From Deltaproteobacteria bacterium (lineage in GTDB: Bacteria > Myxococcota_A > Polyangia > Haliangiales > Haliangiaceae): 50,962 nt of DNA. Below the pieces are notes generated by a model. It had not been told where the DNA came from. It worked only from the letters and a program-made list of their open reading frames with translations, and ran no database searches. This document shows, in pieces, positions 8,049-17,300 of this stretch (its first letter is position 1; each line of letters starts with the position of its first letter). The DNA is taken from assembly GCA_029565465.1 (NCBI GenBank), contig JAKQOD010000143.1:1-50962 (forward strand), in the 5' to 3' direction. A program made the position numbers and the translations under genes.

Positions 8049-9923
8049 TTACGCGTTGATGGTGCGAGCTGCGGTTGCGCCGTCGGCGCGCGGCACGTTG
8101 CCACCGAGGACATTTTCGACCGCCGTGGTGACTTCCAGTACTTTGAACGGCAAGCCTTGCACTTTGTTGAGGCCGATCGCGTCGACCAAGTACGTAGCGC
8201 GCAACATGGTGCGCAACTGGCCGCCGTTGAGTTCGGCCACTAAGACATGCTTAAAGTTTTTGATAATCTTGGCGATGCCAGGTTCAAGTGGCCACATCCA
8301 GCGCATGTGCGCGTGGGTCACTTTGCGGCCTGCTGCACGCAGCGACATCGTAGCTTGGCGCAACGAACCGAAGGTGCCGCCCCAACCGATCAGCAACACA
8401 TCGCCGCTGTCTTCGCCGAGGGTGTCGAGGGCGCCAGCTTCGTTGGCAACCCGGGCAACCTTTTCAGCGCGCAAGTGGGTTTGCTTTTCGTGGTTGGCAG
8501 GGTCGTAGCTGATGTTGCCGGTGAGCGCGTCTTTTTCGATGCCACCGATGCGATGCTCCAAGCCAGGCGTGCCTGGGATTGGCCATTCGCGAGCGAGCGT
8601 CACTGGGTCGCGGCGGTACAATTTAAAGTCGGTTGGGTCAGTGCGATGTTTCACGTCGAAGCGTTTGAGCGCTTCGAGATTTGGCAACGCCCACGGCTCC
8701 GAACCGTTGGCGATGTAACCGTCGGACAGCAACATCACTGGCACCATGTAGGTGACCGCAATGCGCATCGCTTCGATAGCTGCGTAGAAACAATCGCCTG
8801 GCGACTTCGCGGCGATGACCGGCATTGGCGATTCGCCGTTGCGGCCGTACACCGCTTGGTACAAGTCCGATTGTTCTGTTTTCGTTGGCAAGCCCGTCGA
8901 CGGACCGCCGCGTTGCACGTTGACGATCACCATCGGCAACTCGGTCATAATGCCAAGGCCCATCGCTTCGGTCTTGAGCGCAATGCCTGGACCGCTCGAC
9001 GCAGTTACCGCGACTGCGCCACCGTAGGCGGCACCCAGCGCAGCGCCGATCGCTGCAATTTCATCTTCGGCTTGGAACGTCATCGCGCCGAAGTTTTTGT
9101 ATTTCGCCAAGGCGTGCAAAATCGACGACGCTGGCGTGATTGGATAGCCTGCAAAGTACAGCGGCTTGCCAGCGAGTTCGGCGCCGACCACGAGGCCCAA
9201 CGCCAACGCTTCGTTGCCGGTGATGTTGCGGTACATGCCTGGCGCGAAGTTCGCGGGTGGCACTTTGTATTGAGTTTGGAAAACTTCAGCCGTTTCGCCG
9301 AAGTGATAGCCAGCTTTGAACACCTTGATATTGGCGTCGCCGAACTGTGGCTTCTTCGCGAACTGAGCGGTGATGCGTGGGATTTCGGTTTCTGGATCGC
9401 GGCCATACATCCAGAACACCAAGCCCAACGCGAAGAAGTTCTTCGAGCGCGTCTTTTCTTTGACCGACAGCTCGGTGCCTTCAAGCGCCGTCATCGTTAG
9501 CTGCGAAATGTCGACGGTGTGGACCTTGTATTTGGCCAACGAACCGTCGTCGATTGGGTTGCTTGCGTAGCCCGCTTTTTTCAAATTGGCTTCGCTAAAC
9601 GCGCCGCTGTTGATGATGAGCGTGCCGTTGTCGACCAAGTCTTTGAGGTTGGTTTTGAGCCCGGCTGGGTTCATGGCCACCAACACGTCGGGCGCATCGC
9701 CAGGCGTGTGAATTTCCGACGATGAAAAGTGCAATTGAAAACCCGACACGCCAAACAGCGAGCCGGCTGGAGCGCGAATTTCTGCTGGGAAGTCAGGAAA
9801 CGTCGAAATGTCGTTACCGGCTTCGGCCGCGGATTTCGCGAACTCTGAGCCAGTGAGCTGCATGCCGTCACCGGAGTCGCCTACAAAGCGGATCACTACG
9901 TGTTCAAGTTCTTTGGTCGCCAT
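8049..9923 (-). CDS. korA: 2-oxoacid:ferredoxin oxidoreductase, fused gamma-alpha subunit
   Basis: The 624-residue protein starts at the ATG at 9923 (MATKELEH). Residues about 8-195 form the gamma domain (VIRFVGDSGDGMQLTG), followed by the alpha pyrimidine-binding domain from about 220 (ITGNEALALGLVVGAELAGK, GYPITPASSILHAL, FQAEDEIAAIGAALGAAYGG, VNVQRGGPSTGLPTKTEQSD). The fused gamma-alpha arrangement is typical of KorA/OorA-like enzymes in aerobes and deltaproteobacteria. The partner KorB is encoded 14 bases downstream. No ferredoxin or delta-subunit gene is adjacent, so the electron acceptor gene lies elsewhere. Confidence 0.94.
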   Translation of the reverse strand: MATKELEHVVIRFVGDSGDGMQLTGSEFAKSAAEAGNDISTFPDFPAEIRAPAGSLFGVSGFQLHFSSSEIHTPGDAPDVLVAMNPAGLKTNLKDLVDNGTLIINSGAFSEANLKKAGYASNPIDDGSLAKYKVHTVDISQLTMTALEGTELSVKEKTRSKNFFALGLVFWMYGRDPETEIPRITAQFAKKPQFGDANIKVFKAGYHFGETAEVFQTQYKVPPANFAPGMYRNITGNEALALGLVVGAELAGKPLYFAGYPITPASSILHALAKYKNFGAMTFQAEDEIAAIGAALGAAYGGAVAVTASSGPGIALKTEAMGLGIMTELPMVIVNVQRGGPSTGLPTKTEQSDLYQAVYGRNGESPMPVIAAKSPGDCFYAAIEAMRIAVTYMVPVMLLSDGYIANGSEPWALPNLEALKRFDVKHRTDPTDFKLYRRDPVTLAREWPIPGTPGLEHRIGGIEKDALTGNISYDPANHEKQTHLRAEKVARVANEAGALDTLGEDSGDVLLIGWGGTFGSLRQATMSLRAAGRKVTHAHMRWMWPLEPGIAKIIKNFKHVLVAELNGGQLRTMLRATYLVDAIGLNKVQGLPFKVLEVTTAVENVLGGNVPRADGATAARTINA

Positions 9924-10007
9924 AGCTGCGCGGACCTTACACGTTTGTAGGAATATGCCCAACCCTTTTTGCTGCGGAATATGGCGGCTGCAAGTCTGCG
10001 TAAACGT

Positions 10008-10430
10008 TCAGAACGACGGCAATTCTTGGGCGGAAACGGTCAGGACCTGGCCATCGGCAGCGATGCCGAATTTTTGCACAGTTGCGCCGCGCCCTTCGCT
10101 CCAATAGCCAGCGCGAGTTTCCCACTGCAAGGTGCCAGCGCGGAGCTCGGCAATCGCCAAGTGAGTGGCGCCGATGAACGGATATTGCACCGTGCGGGCT
10201 TCGCCAGGCGCTAGCCAGAAGCGCTGCCGCATCGGAGACTGCGCAGGCCCGACGATAAACTCGCGCGCTTCGTGACTCTCGTTGATCAGCGTGGCGTGTA
10301 GTTGCGGTTCTTGATCGGCCCAAGTTGGATAACGCAGGATTGCGGAAACCGCGAAAACTAGGCTCACCGGCACTGCATGATTGCGCAACACCACGGGCAG
10401 GCCAGGACGATCGCTTATGTAGCAACGCAC
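10008..10430 (-). CDS. Hypothetical protein, possibly exported
   Basis: The 140-residue reading frame uses a GTG at 10430. An alternative GTG at 10373 (VPVSLVFAVSAILRYP) would place a hydrophobic stretch at the N-terminus, as in an exported protein. The rest looks like a small beta domain (HATLINESHEAREFIVG, FWLAPGEARTVQYPF, TLQWETRAGYWSEG). No family is recognised. It sits 84 bases upstream of korA on the same strand. The codon pattern looks real, but both the start and the function are uncertain. Confidence 0.5.
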   Translation of the reverse strand: MRCYISDRPGLPVVLRNHAVPVSLVFAVSAILRYPTWADQEPQLHATLINESHEAREFIVGPAQSPMRQRFWLAPGEARTVQYPFIGATHLAIAELRAGTLQWETRAGYWSEGRGATVQKFGIAADGQVLTVSAQELPSF

Positions 10431-10627
10431 GCCTACATCGTAGCGTGGCCAGCACTACAACGCGAGTGGGATTTCGCGTGTAGCCGCGCGTTTTGCAAGC
10501 TGTCCGCTTTTTGCACATGAAGGCACAGCGGCTACGTCGGTGCTGCATGCCGCCGGTGTCAGAGGTATTTTTGCAAATCGTCGTCGGAAAATGCGCCGCT
10601 GAAGTTTTTTCAACTAGAGTGGAATTC

Positions 10628-11365
10628 ATGTCGAAAAATATTTCTCTTATGCAACTAATGTCCGCGCTGGTCTGCGCTGGTGCCCTTGCCCTTGGCGCCT
10701 GTAGCAGCGACCCGCTCGAAGCTGGCGCTGGCAATTCCATCGGGGCCGGCACCACCACCCTACTCGTCGAAGGCAGCGCGCGGGCGCAAGCCCTCACTGG
10801 CGGCGCCTCCAAGCCCGAGCAGTTCAACACTGAATTCAGTTTGCGCATTTCGCGCGCCGGCGTGCCGGTCACCACCGGCACCGTTATCGTTTCGAGCCTC
10901 GGCGGCAAAGTGCCACTGACCTTTAACAACAGTCAAAACAACAGCGGCCGCTGGGTCGGGAGCCAGCCTGGCTACTACGAAGTTTATCAATTCGACATCA
11001 CCGACGGCACCGACAGCGTTACTGATGTCCGCGTCGACGGCCCTGACATTCACTTTTTAACCGCGCCAACCCTCGGCGGCTCTGTCATCTCAACCGCCAT
11101 CGTGCCCGTCGCCTGGGACCGTGGCGACCGCGCCGACACTGCTTACCTCGACACCAAACAAGTCGAAAAACTCCAGATCCTCGACGAAGGCAAATACGAC
11201 TTGCCACCCGGCTCCCTCAAAAACAAAAAGGACCAAGCCGAAAACGAAACCATCTCTATTACCCGCATCAACCAACTCACCCCCAAAGGCGGCGCCGCCG
11301 GCTCAGTCTTTTCGGTTAGCATCGTGAACTCCGTCGAAGTACTGGTCGCAGCGACGGGGAACTAG
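10628..11365 (+). CDS. Lipoprotein of unknown function (donor of the 11930 duplicate)
   Basis: The 245-residue lipoprotein starts at the ATG at 10628 and has lipobox LGAC (Cys25). The mature part is beta-rich (TTLLVEGSARAQALTGG, FSLRISRAGVPVTTGTVIVSS, GYYEVYQFDITDGTDSVTDV) with a helix-forming charged segment TKQVEKLQILDEGKYDLPPG near 190. The sequence 11132-11250, which encodes that segment, recurs at about nine-tenths identity at 11930-12048. It is probably an envelope protein. No enzymatic motif is visible. Confidence 0.75.
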   Translation: MSKNISLMQLMSALVCAGALALGACSSDPLEAGAGNSIGAGTTTLLVEGSARAQALTGGASKPEQFNTEFSLRISRAGVPVTTGTVIVSSLGGKVPLTFNNSQNNSGRWVGSQPGYYEVYQFDITDGTDSVTDVRVDGPDIHFLTAPTLGGSVISTAIVPVAWDRGDRADTAYLDTKQVEKLQILDEGKYDLPPGSLKNKKDQAENETISITRINQLTPKGGAAGSVFSVSIVNSVEVLVAATGN

Positions 11366-11408
11366 AGCGCCAGAGCGCGGCCGGGTCATCGGCGCGCAGA
11401 AGTGCCAA

Positions 11409-11840
11409 TCACGCTGCGCGTTTAGATTTGCGTTTCGTTACAGCCGGCAACACCAACACTTCGAGCGGAATCTTCATTTCGCGATGCAAGTTGCGAATCA
11501 TTTCTAGGCTCAGCTGGCGAGTGCCAGACAGAATTTCGGTCGCACGCGAACGCGAGCCAACCACCACGCCGAGAGCGGCACGCGACATGCCAAGCTGTTC
11601 CATGCGGAACTGAATTGCGGCGACCGCCGACGGCGCTTGCACTGCGTGATGCACTCGCTCGTACGCTTCAACCAGAATCGACAGCACTTCCAAACGATCT
11701 TTCGACGCTGCGTCGGTGGCATCCCACAACATCCCAATTTCTTTGAGCGCCTTGTCGTGATCTCGCCCGTTGCGAATCGGCCGAATTGGCTGAACTGCCG
11801 CCGCGTCGGCGCTTGCTTTGCTTATTTTGCGTGTTGCCAT
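11409..11840 (-). CDS. higA: HigA-type antitoxin / HTH transcriptional regulator
   Basis: The 143-residue protein matches HigA of the larger COG5499 type. IRPIRNGRDHDKALKEIGML is the N-terminal arm. RLEVLSILVEAYERVHHAVQ and AIQFRMEQLGMSRAALGVVV lead into the HTH GSRSRATEILSGTRQLSLEM, followed by IPLEVLVLP. I start it at the ATG at 11840, seven bases after a strong GGAGG. An earlier ATG sits too close to that site. HigA normally binds the HigB ribosome-dependent mRNase and represses the operon. Here the upstream higB keeps only its last part (11843-11929), so the antitoxin is likely an orphan. Confidence 0.88.
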   Translation of the reverse strand: MATRKISKASADAAAVQPIRPIRNGRDHDKALKEIGMLWDATDAASKDRLEVLSILVEAYERVHHAVQAPSAVAAIQFRMEQLGMSRAALGVVVGSRSRATEILSGTRQLSLEMIRNLHREMKIPLEVLVLPAVTKRKSKRAA

Positions 11841-11842
11841 CG

Positions 11843-11929
11843 TCATACCTCCAAGCAATTCACCTTGTTGTACTGCGCGTGGGTGCCGACAAATCGAATG
11901 TACACAATGCGAAGTTCATACTTGATGAG
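11843..11929 (-). pseudogene. higB: higB toxin remnant (C-terminal end only)
   Basis: The minus strand just upstream of higA encodes IVYIRFVGTHAQYNKVNCLEV and then a TGA. The block IRFVGTHAQY is the C-terminal signature of HigB toxins (family pattern VYIRFIGTHAEYD). The catalytic N-terminal and central parts are absent. Before the remnant, the DNA switches at about 11930 to a copy of the lipoprotein gene. The stop lies just ahead of the higA start, as in intact higBA operons. The toxin is therefore inactive. Confidence 0.75.
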
Positions 11930-12048
11930 GCCGATGCTGCTTGCCTCGACACCAAACAAATCGAAAAACTTCAGGTCGTCGACGAAGGCAAATACGACTT
12001 GCCACCCGGCTCCCTCAAAAAACAAAAAAGACCAAGCCGAAAACGAAC
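11930..12048 (+). pseudogene. Partial, frameshifted copy of the 10628 lipoprotein gene
   Basis: These ~119 bases align with 11132-11250 with about nine differences by eye, one of which is a single-base insertion in an A run (AAAAAC to AAAAAAC) that breaks the frame. The translated match is LDTKQxEKLQxxDEGKYDLPPG. Similarity fades after 12048. The copy has no start or signal peptide of its own and is fused at its left end to the higB remnant. It is therefore a duplication scar. Confidence 0.8.
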
Positions 12049-12073
12049 CTGCTCCATCACTTACACGCAACAA

Positions 12074-12502
12074 CTAAGGCGCCAGCCGGCCCCGCGCTGT
12101 GGCAAAAACTTTCAACCGGCCACCGATCTTCTTTTGCTGATTGCCACTAATGCCTTCAAAGTCGATCACCGCATGAGCCGAATTCTCGGGCATCTCCGAA
12201 CTTGCTGGTTCAGGATCCGAAAACGCTTGAAGACCGACCTTTTCAACTTCGTCGACGGTCAGCGCCCATACACCAGCGGAGCTGCGCCCCAGGCCGGTGG
12301 GCGTAGCTGACGTAAAGAAGCGATAGCTCGCGGTGGCATCTGTGATTGCGCTGCGATCTACTGACAAGCAGTCGTCGTCATGCCGAGAAGGCACAAACGA
12401 GAGGCTGCCTGGCACTCCATCATCAACTAGCCATTTCGGATTGATCTGTCGAAACAACAATTCAGCAGCATCCGCCAATTGAAGTCCGCGCTTAATGCAC
12501 AT
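12074..12502 (-). CDS. Small protein of a two-gene cassette, unknown function
   Basis: The 142-residue protein starts at the ATG at 12502, inside the end of the upstream gene (11-base overlap), so the two are translated together. The pattern NPKWLVDDGVPGSLSFVPSRHDDDCLSVDRS, then SAGVWALTVDEVEKVGLQAF and AHAVIDFEGISGNQQKKIGG, resembles a short family I know only as hypothetical proteins in bacterial accessory DNA. The conserved acidic and His residues around FVPSRHDDD could form a site, but no activity is known to me. It probably acts with the product of 12492-13640. Confidence 0.65.
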   Translation of the reverse strand: MCIKRGLQLADAAELLFRQINPKWLVDDGVPGSLSFVPSRHDDDCLSVDRSAITDATASYRFFTSATPTGLGRSSAGVWALTVDEVEKVGLQAFSDPEPASSEMPENSAHAVIDFEGISGNQQKKIGGRLKVFATARGRLAP

Positions 12503-13640
12503 CGCGAACCTCAAGCGCCTTAAAGAAGGCCGCGAGGCCGGCCGCTGAGTCGCGGCTCAAGTTGCGCTCGCCCAGCTGCTCGACTACCTCTACACCTGTA
12601 TCGGCGTGAATCGCGGAGATGTCCGACGTTGCACCATCCGAATCAAAAGCAAACGAAACAGCCCACCGACCGTAGATCCATTCGATTAGCATTCCCCCGT
12701 CCGTACCTGGATAGATTTGCGGTTTTGGCAAATCTACGTAATCAGCAAGAAACCGAGCCAACGTGGATCTTGCGCTGGCGCGAGCAGCGGCGGTTGGCGC
12801 GAGGCTGTCTTCATTGAGCCACCCGTCGGGCACACTTTCCAATGTATGCAGTCGGTCCCACATCGCCTTAATCTCTTGGCTGCGCTCGTGTTCAAAAAGG
12901 CCAATGTCATCAACCCGCTTCATTACGATCCGATTTGACCCTGGCGTGTTTTGAATGAGCCCGTGTAGACGCAGCCGTGTTAAGGGGCGCGCACTAAGCG
13001 CTTCGATCACCATGGGCCGGTACTCTTCCTTATAAGGAACCTCGATCCGGTTGGCGGCGATCAGCAGCACAATTTTTCGCTCGCTGTCTCTAAGTTCAAT
13101 GACTTCGCCATCTACACCTTGTTCCCACTCCACCGGCCGGTGAATGTGGTGAGCAAGGCGTTCCCGAACGCTTCGATTTATCGTGACCGGCTGACTCGAA
13201 TATGACGCTAACCGCAGTGCTTCATCTTGATGCAACCGGCGCCCCAGCGATGCCAGCAGGTCTAACGCGACACTGGGCAACGCGCGAATCGCCACGGGAT
13301 CGTTTTCGCCCACGCTTTCGAGTGCAGCGAAAATGCGCGCTCGCGCTTCGTCCATCACGCCAAAATCTTCGCCCAGCGAAGAAACTGCAACACGCGCAGT
13401 AAAACAGTTATGCGCAGTTGATGTGAGCAATAATCGAGCAGCGTCGCGAAAGCCGCGCGGAACCTGTTTTCGATCAGGATGTTGCTCAAGGAACAGGTGC
13501 CGAGCTGTTTCGAACAACAACTTTTCCATCGTGACCAATTCAGCTAGCACCTCTACTGGCGCAACATGGTCTTCAAAGCGCCCACCTTCAAACGTGAGTG
13601 CCATAAGTTCAGCATGTTTAGCGATCGAATCCGTGGCCAT
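12492..13640 (-). CDS. Large protein of a two-gene cassette, unknown function
   Basis: The 382-residue soluble protein appears to have three regions. The N-terminal part (about 12-80) has LMALTFEGGRFEDHVAPVEV and FRDAARLLLTSTAHNCFTAR. The middle (about 170-260) has HIHRPVEWEQGVDGEV and LSARPLTRLRLHGLI. The C-terminal part (about 290-382) has DGWLNEDSLAPT, PQIYPGTDGGMLIEWIYGRW and VSFAFDSDGATSDISAI. The last block is a recurring beta module seen at the end of many hypothetical proteins. No catalytic motif stands out. It overlaps the 142-residue partner by 11 bases. The setting, between a toxin-antitoxin scar and an RM operon, suggests a defence or stress role. This is inference. Confidence 0.7.
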   Translation of the reverse strand: MATDSIAKHAELMALTFEGGRFEDHVAPVEVLAELVTMEKLLFETARHLFLEQHPDRKQVPRGFRDAARLLLTSTAHNCFTARVAVSSLGEDFGVMDEARARIFAALESVGENDPVAIRALPSVALDLLASLGRRLHQDEALRLASYSSQPVTINRSVRERLAHHIHRPVEWEQGVDGEVIELRDSERKIVLLIAANRIEVPYKEEYRPMVIEALSARPLTRLRLHGLIQNTPGSNRIVMKRVDDIGLFEHERSQEIKAMWDRLHTLESVPDGWLNEDSLAPTAAARASARSTLARFLADYVDLPKPQIYPGTDGGMLIEWIYGRWAVSFAFDSDGATSDISAIHADTGVEVVEQLGERNLSRDSAAGLAAFFKALEVRDVH

Positions 13641-13828
13641 GTGTTTGTGCCGTAAGAGTAGCTCGAAGGTAACAGGAGTCGAAGGATTTCGAGAAGATTT
13701 TCGTACTGTAACAACGAACGTAATTCTTTAACATCCGTTGCACCTCACTGCACAGCCTACGCCGCGCGGCCGAAGCGGTCGGCGATCGCACCGCCCCCAG
13801 TGCCAATGCAGCTTGCCTGCGCCGCTAG

Positions 13829-14233
13829 CTATCGCCGCTGCGCTTCGCTCATCAACTGAGCGAGATAGCTCAGCACTTGCAAGTCGCGTTTAGACAGCTG
13901 CTTGGTGCGCTCCATCAAGCGCTTGTGTTCTTCTTTGTGCATGTCCCAGCTGCCGCTAGTTTTGCCATCGCTGGCGCGAGCAACCGGCCCAGTTTTTACG
14001 TTGGGCACTGCAACTGGATGCGGCAGCATTTCTGCCAGCGAAACATCTAGCGCTTCGGCCAGCCGCTGCAGCGATTCAAGCTTCGCACCTTTGTGACCTG
14101 CTTCGAGCTTTGACACCAAGCTCAGCGACAGTTCAGCTTTCTCGGCCAGCTCGCTTTGCGACAACTCACGCCCGACGCGGAGCTGCCGAATTCGCTTGCC
14201 GATTTGCGTCCACATATCGCTGCTCGCAGCCAC
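13829..14233 (-). CDS. XRE-family HTH regulator, divergent from the RM operon
   Basis: The 134-residue protein has a Cro/C1-type HTH at residues about 8-65 (IGKRIRQLRVGRELSQSELA, then LSLSLVSKLEAGHKGAKLES, then LQRLAEALDVSLAEMLPHP). It then has a linker and a basic C-terminal helix (KEEHKRLMERTKQLSKRDLQ). The GTG at 14233 or the ATG at 14215 could be the start; both keep the HTH intact. It is encoded head-to-head with the SNF2/Mod/Res operon, 131 bases apart. It is therefore a good candidate for a control protein that times restriction gene expression, though it is longer than classical C proteins (about 80-100 residues). Confidence 0.88.
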   Translation of the reverse strand: MAASSDMWTQIGKRIRQLRVGRELSQSELAEKAELSLSLVSKLEAGHKGAKLESLQRLAEALDVSLAEMLPHPVAVPNVKTGPVARASDGKTSGSWDMHKEEHKRLMERTKQLSKRDLQVLSYLAQLMSEAQRR

Positions 14234-14364
14234 CGCAACGGCTTACAGCGAATGCCGCTGCAGCGAAATTCACGTAACGTGCATAACTTGCATGATTCGT
14301 GATATCTTCGCGTACCAATGGGGCGGCCTGAACAGTTCGGAATAACGGGCAAGCCGACAGCACG
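14234..14364. promoter_or_regulatory. Divergent control region of XRE regulator and RM operon
   Basis: The 131-base gap between two head-to-head genes must hold both promoters. It contains the perfect palindrome CACGTAACGTG (14271-14281), followed at once by TGCATAACTTGCA (about 14280-14292), an imperfect dyad. Either could be the operator of the XRE protein. I cannot place clear -35/-10 boxes. Neither gene has a strong ribosome site. Confidence 0.35.
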
Positions 14365-17300
14365 ATGCGTCTAGTTAAGAACATTGGCAACGACCGCGTA
14401 CTCGACGTGCTCAACGAATCGCTAACGCCCGATGCAGCGTTCGCGGTTGCGACGCCCGCATTAAACCTGTTTGCATTTGCAGAACTACGCCGCCGGTTGC
14501 AAGCAGTAGCCAGCGGCCAAATCATTTTGCCGAACAATCACGGCATCGAGGCCTTACTGGGGTCCGCCCATGATCGCGCCCGACGCAACCGACTCGACCA
14601 ACACTGGCTTGCAGCCGAGTGTACCGAGTTGTTGCAATCCTCATTTGAAGTGCGGACAAGCCGCGGCGCCATTGCACAGTCAATGATGGTCGTTGGTACG
14701 CCAGGCGCCCCTGGGCCGGTCCTAACCGGGTCCTGCGCCTTTACAACCGAAGGCCTCGGCATTGCGCCAACCACTGAGCTGAGCTTAGTCCAGCACTATA
14801 GCGATCCAGACACGTGCACGGCACTGCAACAACACTTTGCAGCGCAATGGAATTCCCTTGCTGTCGGCACGGCGAAAGCGACATTGCTCGCCCAACTTGA
14901 GCAACTTAGCCGGCGCCGCGCCCCTGCGGAAATCTATCTCGGCATTCTGTATCAACTCTTTAAAGACCTTGGCGTTGAACTCGATCAAGAACGCATCATC
15001 AATTCCGCAACCGGCATTCGCGAAACCGCTGTCTGGAAAAAGCTCTACAAATTCCAACGCGACGGCGTCATCGGCGCAATCGATAAACTCGAACGCTACG
15101 GCGGCTGCATCATCGCTGATAGCGTTGGCTTAGGCAAAACCTTCGAAGCCCTAGCGGTCATTAAGTACCACGAGTTGCGCAACAACCGCGTTTTGGTGCT
15201 CGCACCCAAGCGGCTGCGCGACAACTGGACGGTGTATCGCAGCAACGATAGGCGCAATCCGCTTGCCGCTGATCGCTTCAGCTTTGATGTCCTTAACCAT
15301 ACTGACCTGTCGCGCGATACAGGAATGTCCGGTGACATCAACCTCGCCTCAATTCACTGGGGCAACTACGACCTAGTTGTCATCGACGAATCGCACAACT
15401 TTCGCAATAAAAAGACGCCGCGCCAAGATCAAGAAACCCGTTACGACCGCCTGATGCGCCGCATCGTCAAAGAAGGCGTACGCACCCGCGTGCTGATGTT
15501 ATCGGCAACACCAGTGAACAATCGGCTGACCGATTTACGCAATCAGATCTCGTTTGCAACGGCTGGCAATGATGCCGCACTGGTTGAACACGGCATACCT
15601 AGCATCGACGGCACGATTCGACTTGCCTCAGCGCAGTTCCGCAAATGGTTGGCGCTGGGCGATGATCTCCGACGACCAGCACAACTGATGGAGATGCTGG
15701 GTTTCGACTACTTCAAACTACTCGACCTCGTCACTATTGCGCGATCGCGCAAGCACATCGAAAAGTACTATGGCATTAGCGAAACCGGCCGATTCCCGGA
15801 ACGACTGCGGCCGATTAACCTGTCACCTGCCGTTGATCGCGTTGGCGCGTTTCAATCAATTCGCGAAATCAACGACGAGATTCGTCGACTAAATCTCGCT
15901 GCGTATGCGCCATTGCGTTACGTGCTCCCGCACCGCCGCGCTGCGTACGACGCCAAGTACAACACCCAAGTCAAAGGTGGCAGCGTCTTTAAGCAGACCG
16001 ACCGCGAAAACAGCTTGGTGCACCTGCTACGGGTCAATGCGCTCAAGCGCATGGAAAGTTCGGTTTCCTCCTTTGCACTGACGCTGCAGCGCCAGCTCGC
16101 CGATGTGGTGGCAACGATCAACAAGATTGACAGCCACTCGCCGGAAGTCGAATGCCCTGAACTCGATGACCTCGACATTGATGATCCGGCCACCGAAGCG
16201 TTGATGGTTGGGCGTGGCGTCAAAGTGCTGCTCGGTGACGTTGACTTGGTTCGCTGGAGGCAAGACCTAAACGAAGACTGTGAACGCCTTACGGAACTTG
16301 CCGCTGCGGCGGCAGTTATCGACGCTGCCCGCGACGCCAAGCTAGACGCGCTACGAACTGCGATCGAGACCAAGTGCGCGGCGCCGATAAATCCAGGCAA
16401 CCGCAAAGTCATTGTGTTCACCGCGTTCGCCGACACAGCTCGGTACCTTTATGAGCAGCTCGCTGGATGGGCCAAAACAACGCTAGGGCTAGAAACCGCG
16501 TTGGTCACCGGCACCGGACGCAATCAAACCACGTTGCCCGATGTCCCGCTCGACTTGGCGAATTTGCTCACAGCTTTTTCGCCTCGTTCGAAAGAGCGTG
16601 CTGCGGAATTCGCCGACGAAGGGGAACTAGATCTGCTGATTGCAACCGACTGCATCAGCGAAGGGCAAAACCTGCAGGATTGCGACACGCTCATCAACTA
16701 CGACATCCATTGGAACCCAGTGCGCATCATTCAGCGCTTTGGCCGGATCGATCGCCTCGGCTCCTGCAATGAACGCATCCAGCTGATCAACTTTTGGCCC
16801 AACATCGAGCTCGAAGAATACATCGGACTAGAGCAACGGGTTGCGGGTCGCATGATGCTGCTGGATATCTCAGCAACCGGCGAAGAAAACGTTATTGAAC
16901 ATCAAACCGGCAACCAGATGAACGATCTGGAATACCGCCGACGCCAATTGCTCAAGCTACAGGATACGGTGATCGACCTTGAAGATCTTTCCAACGGCGT
17001 TTCAATCGCAGATTTGACGCTGAATGACCTTCGCGTCGACTTAGCCAATCGCCTGGCAACACAGCCAAGCACCATTGACGAACTCCCACCAGGTGCATTT
17101 GCCGTGGTACCCGCGGCCTCCAACGACGCGGCGTCCGACGACGGTGGGCTGCGCGCGGGCATTGTCTTTTGCTTGCGTGCAGTTGGCGACCAAGCCGCGA
17201 GTCCGCTCATCGCGGGATATCCGCTGGCACCACACTACTTGGTGCATGTTGGCGATGACGGCGAAGTGTTGCTACCGGTTACCCAAGCGAAAGCCATTCT

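Noticed and set aside
7456..8508. 350-codon plus-strand frame
   Set aside because: It is antisense to korB and the korA end and has no family features.
8247..9500. 417-codon plus-strand frame
   Set aside because: It is antisense to korA, whose motifs are unmistakable.
11786..12310. Plus-strand frame across the lipoprotein copy
   Set aside because: It runs antisense through higA and higB sequence and is open only by chance; the copy has no start or signal.
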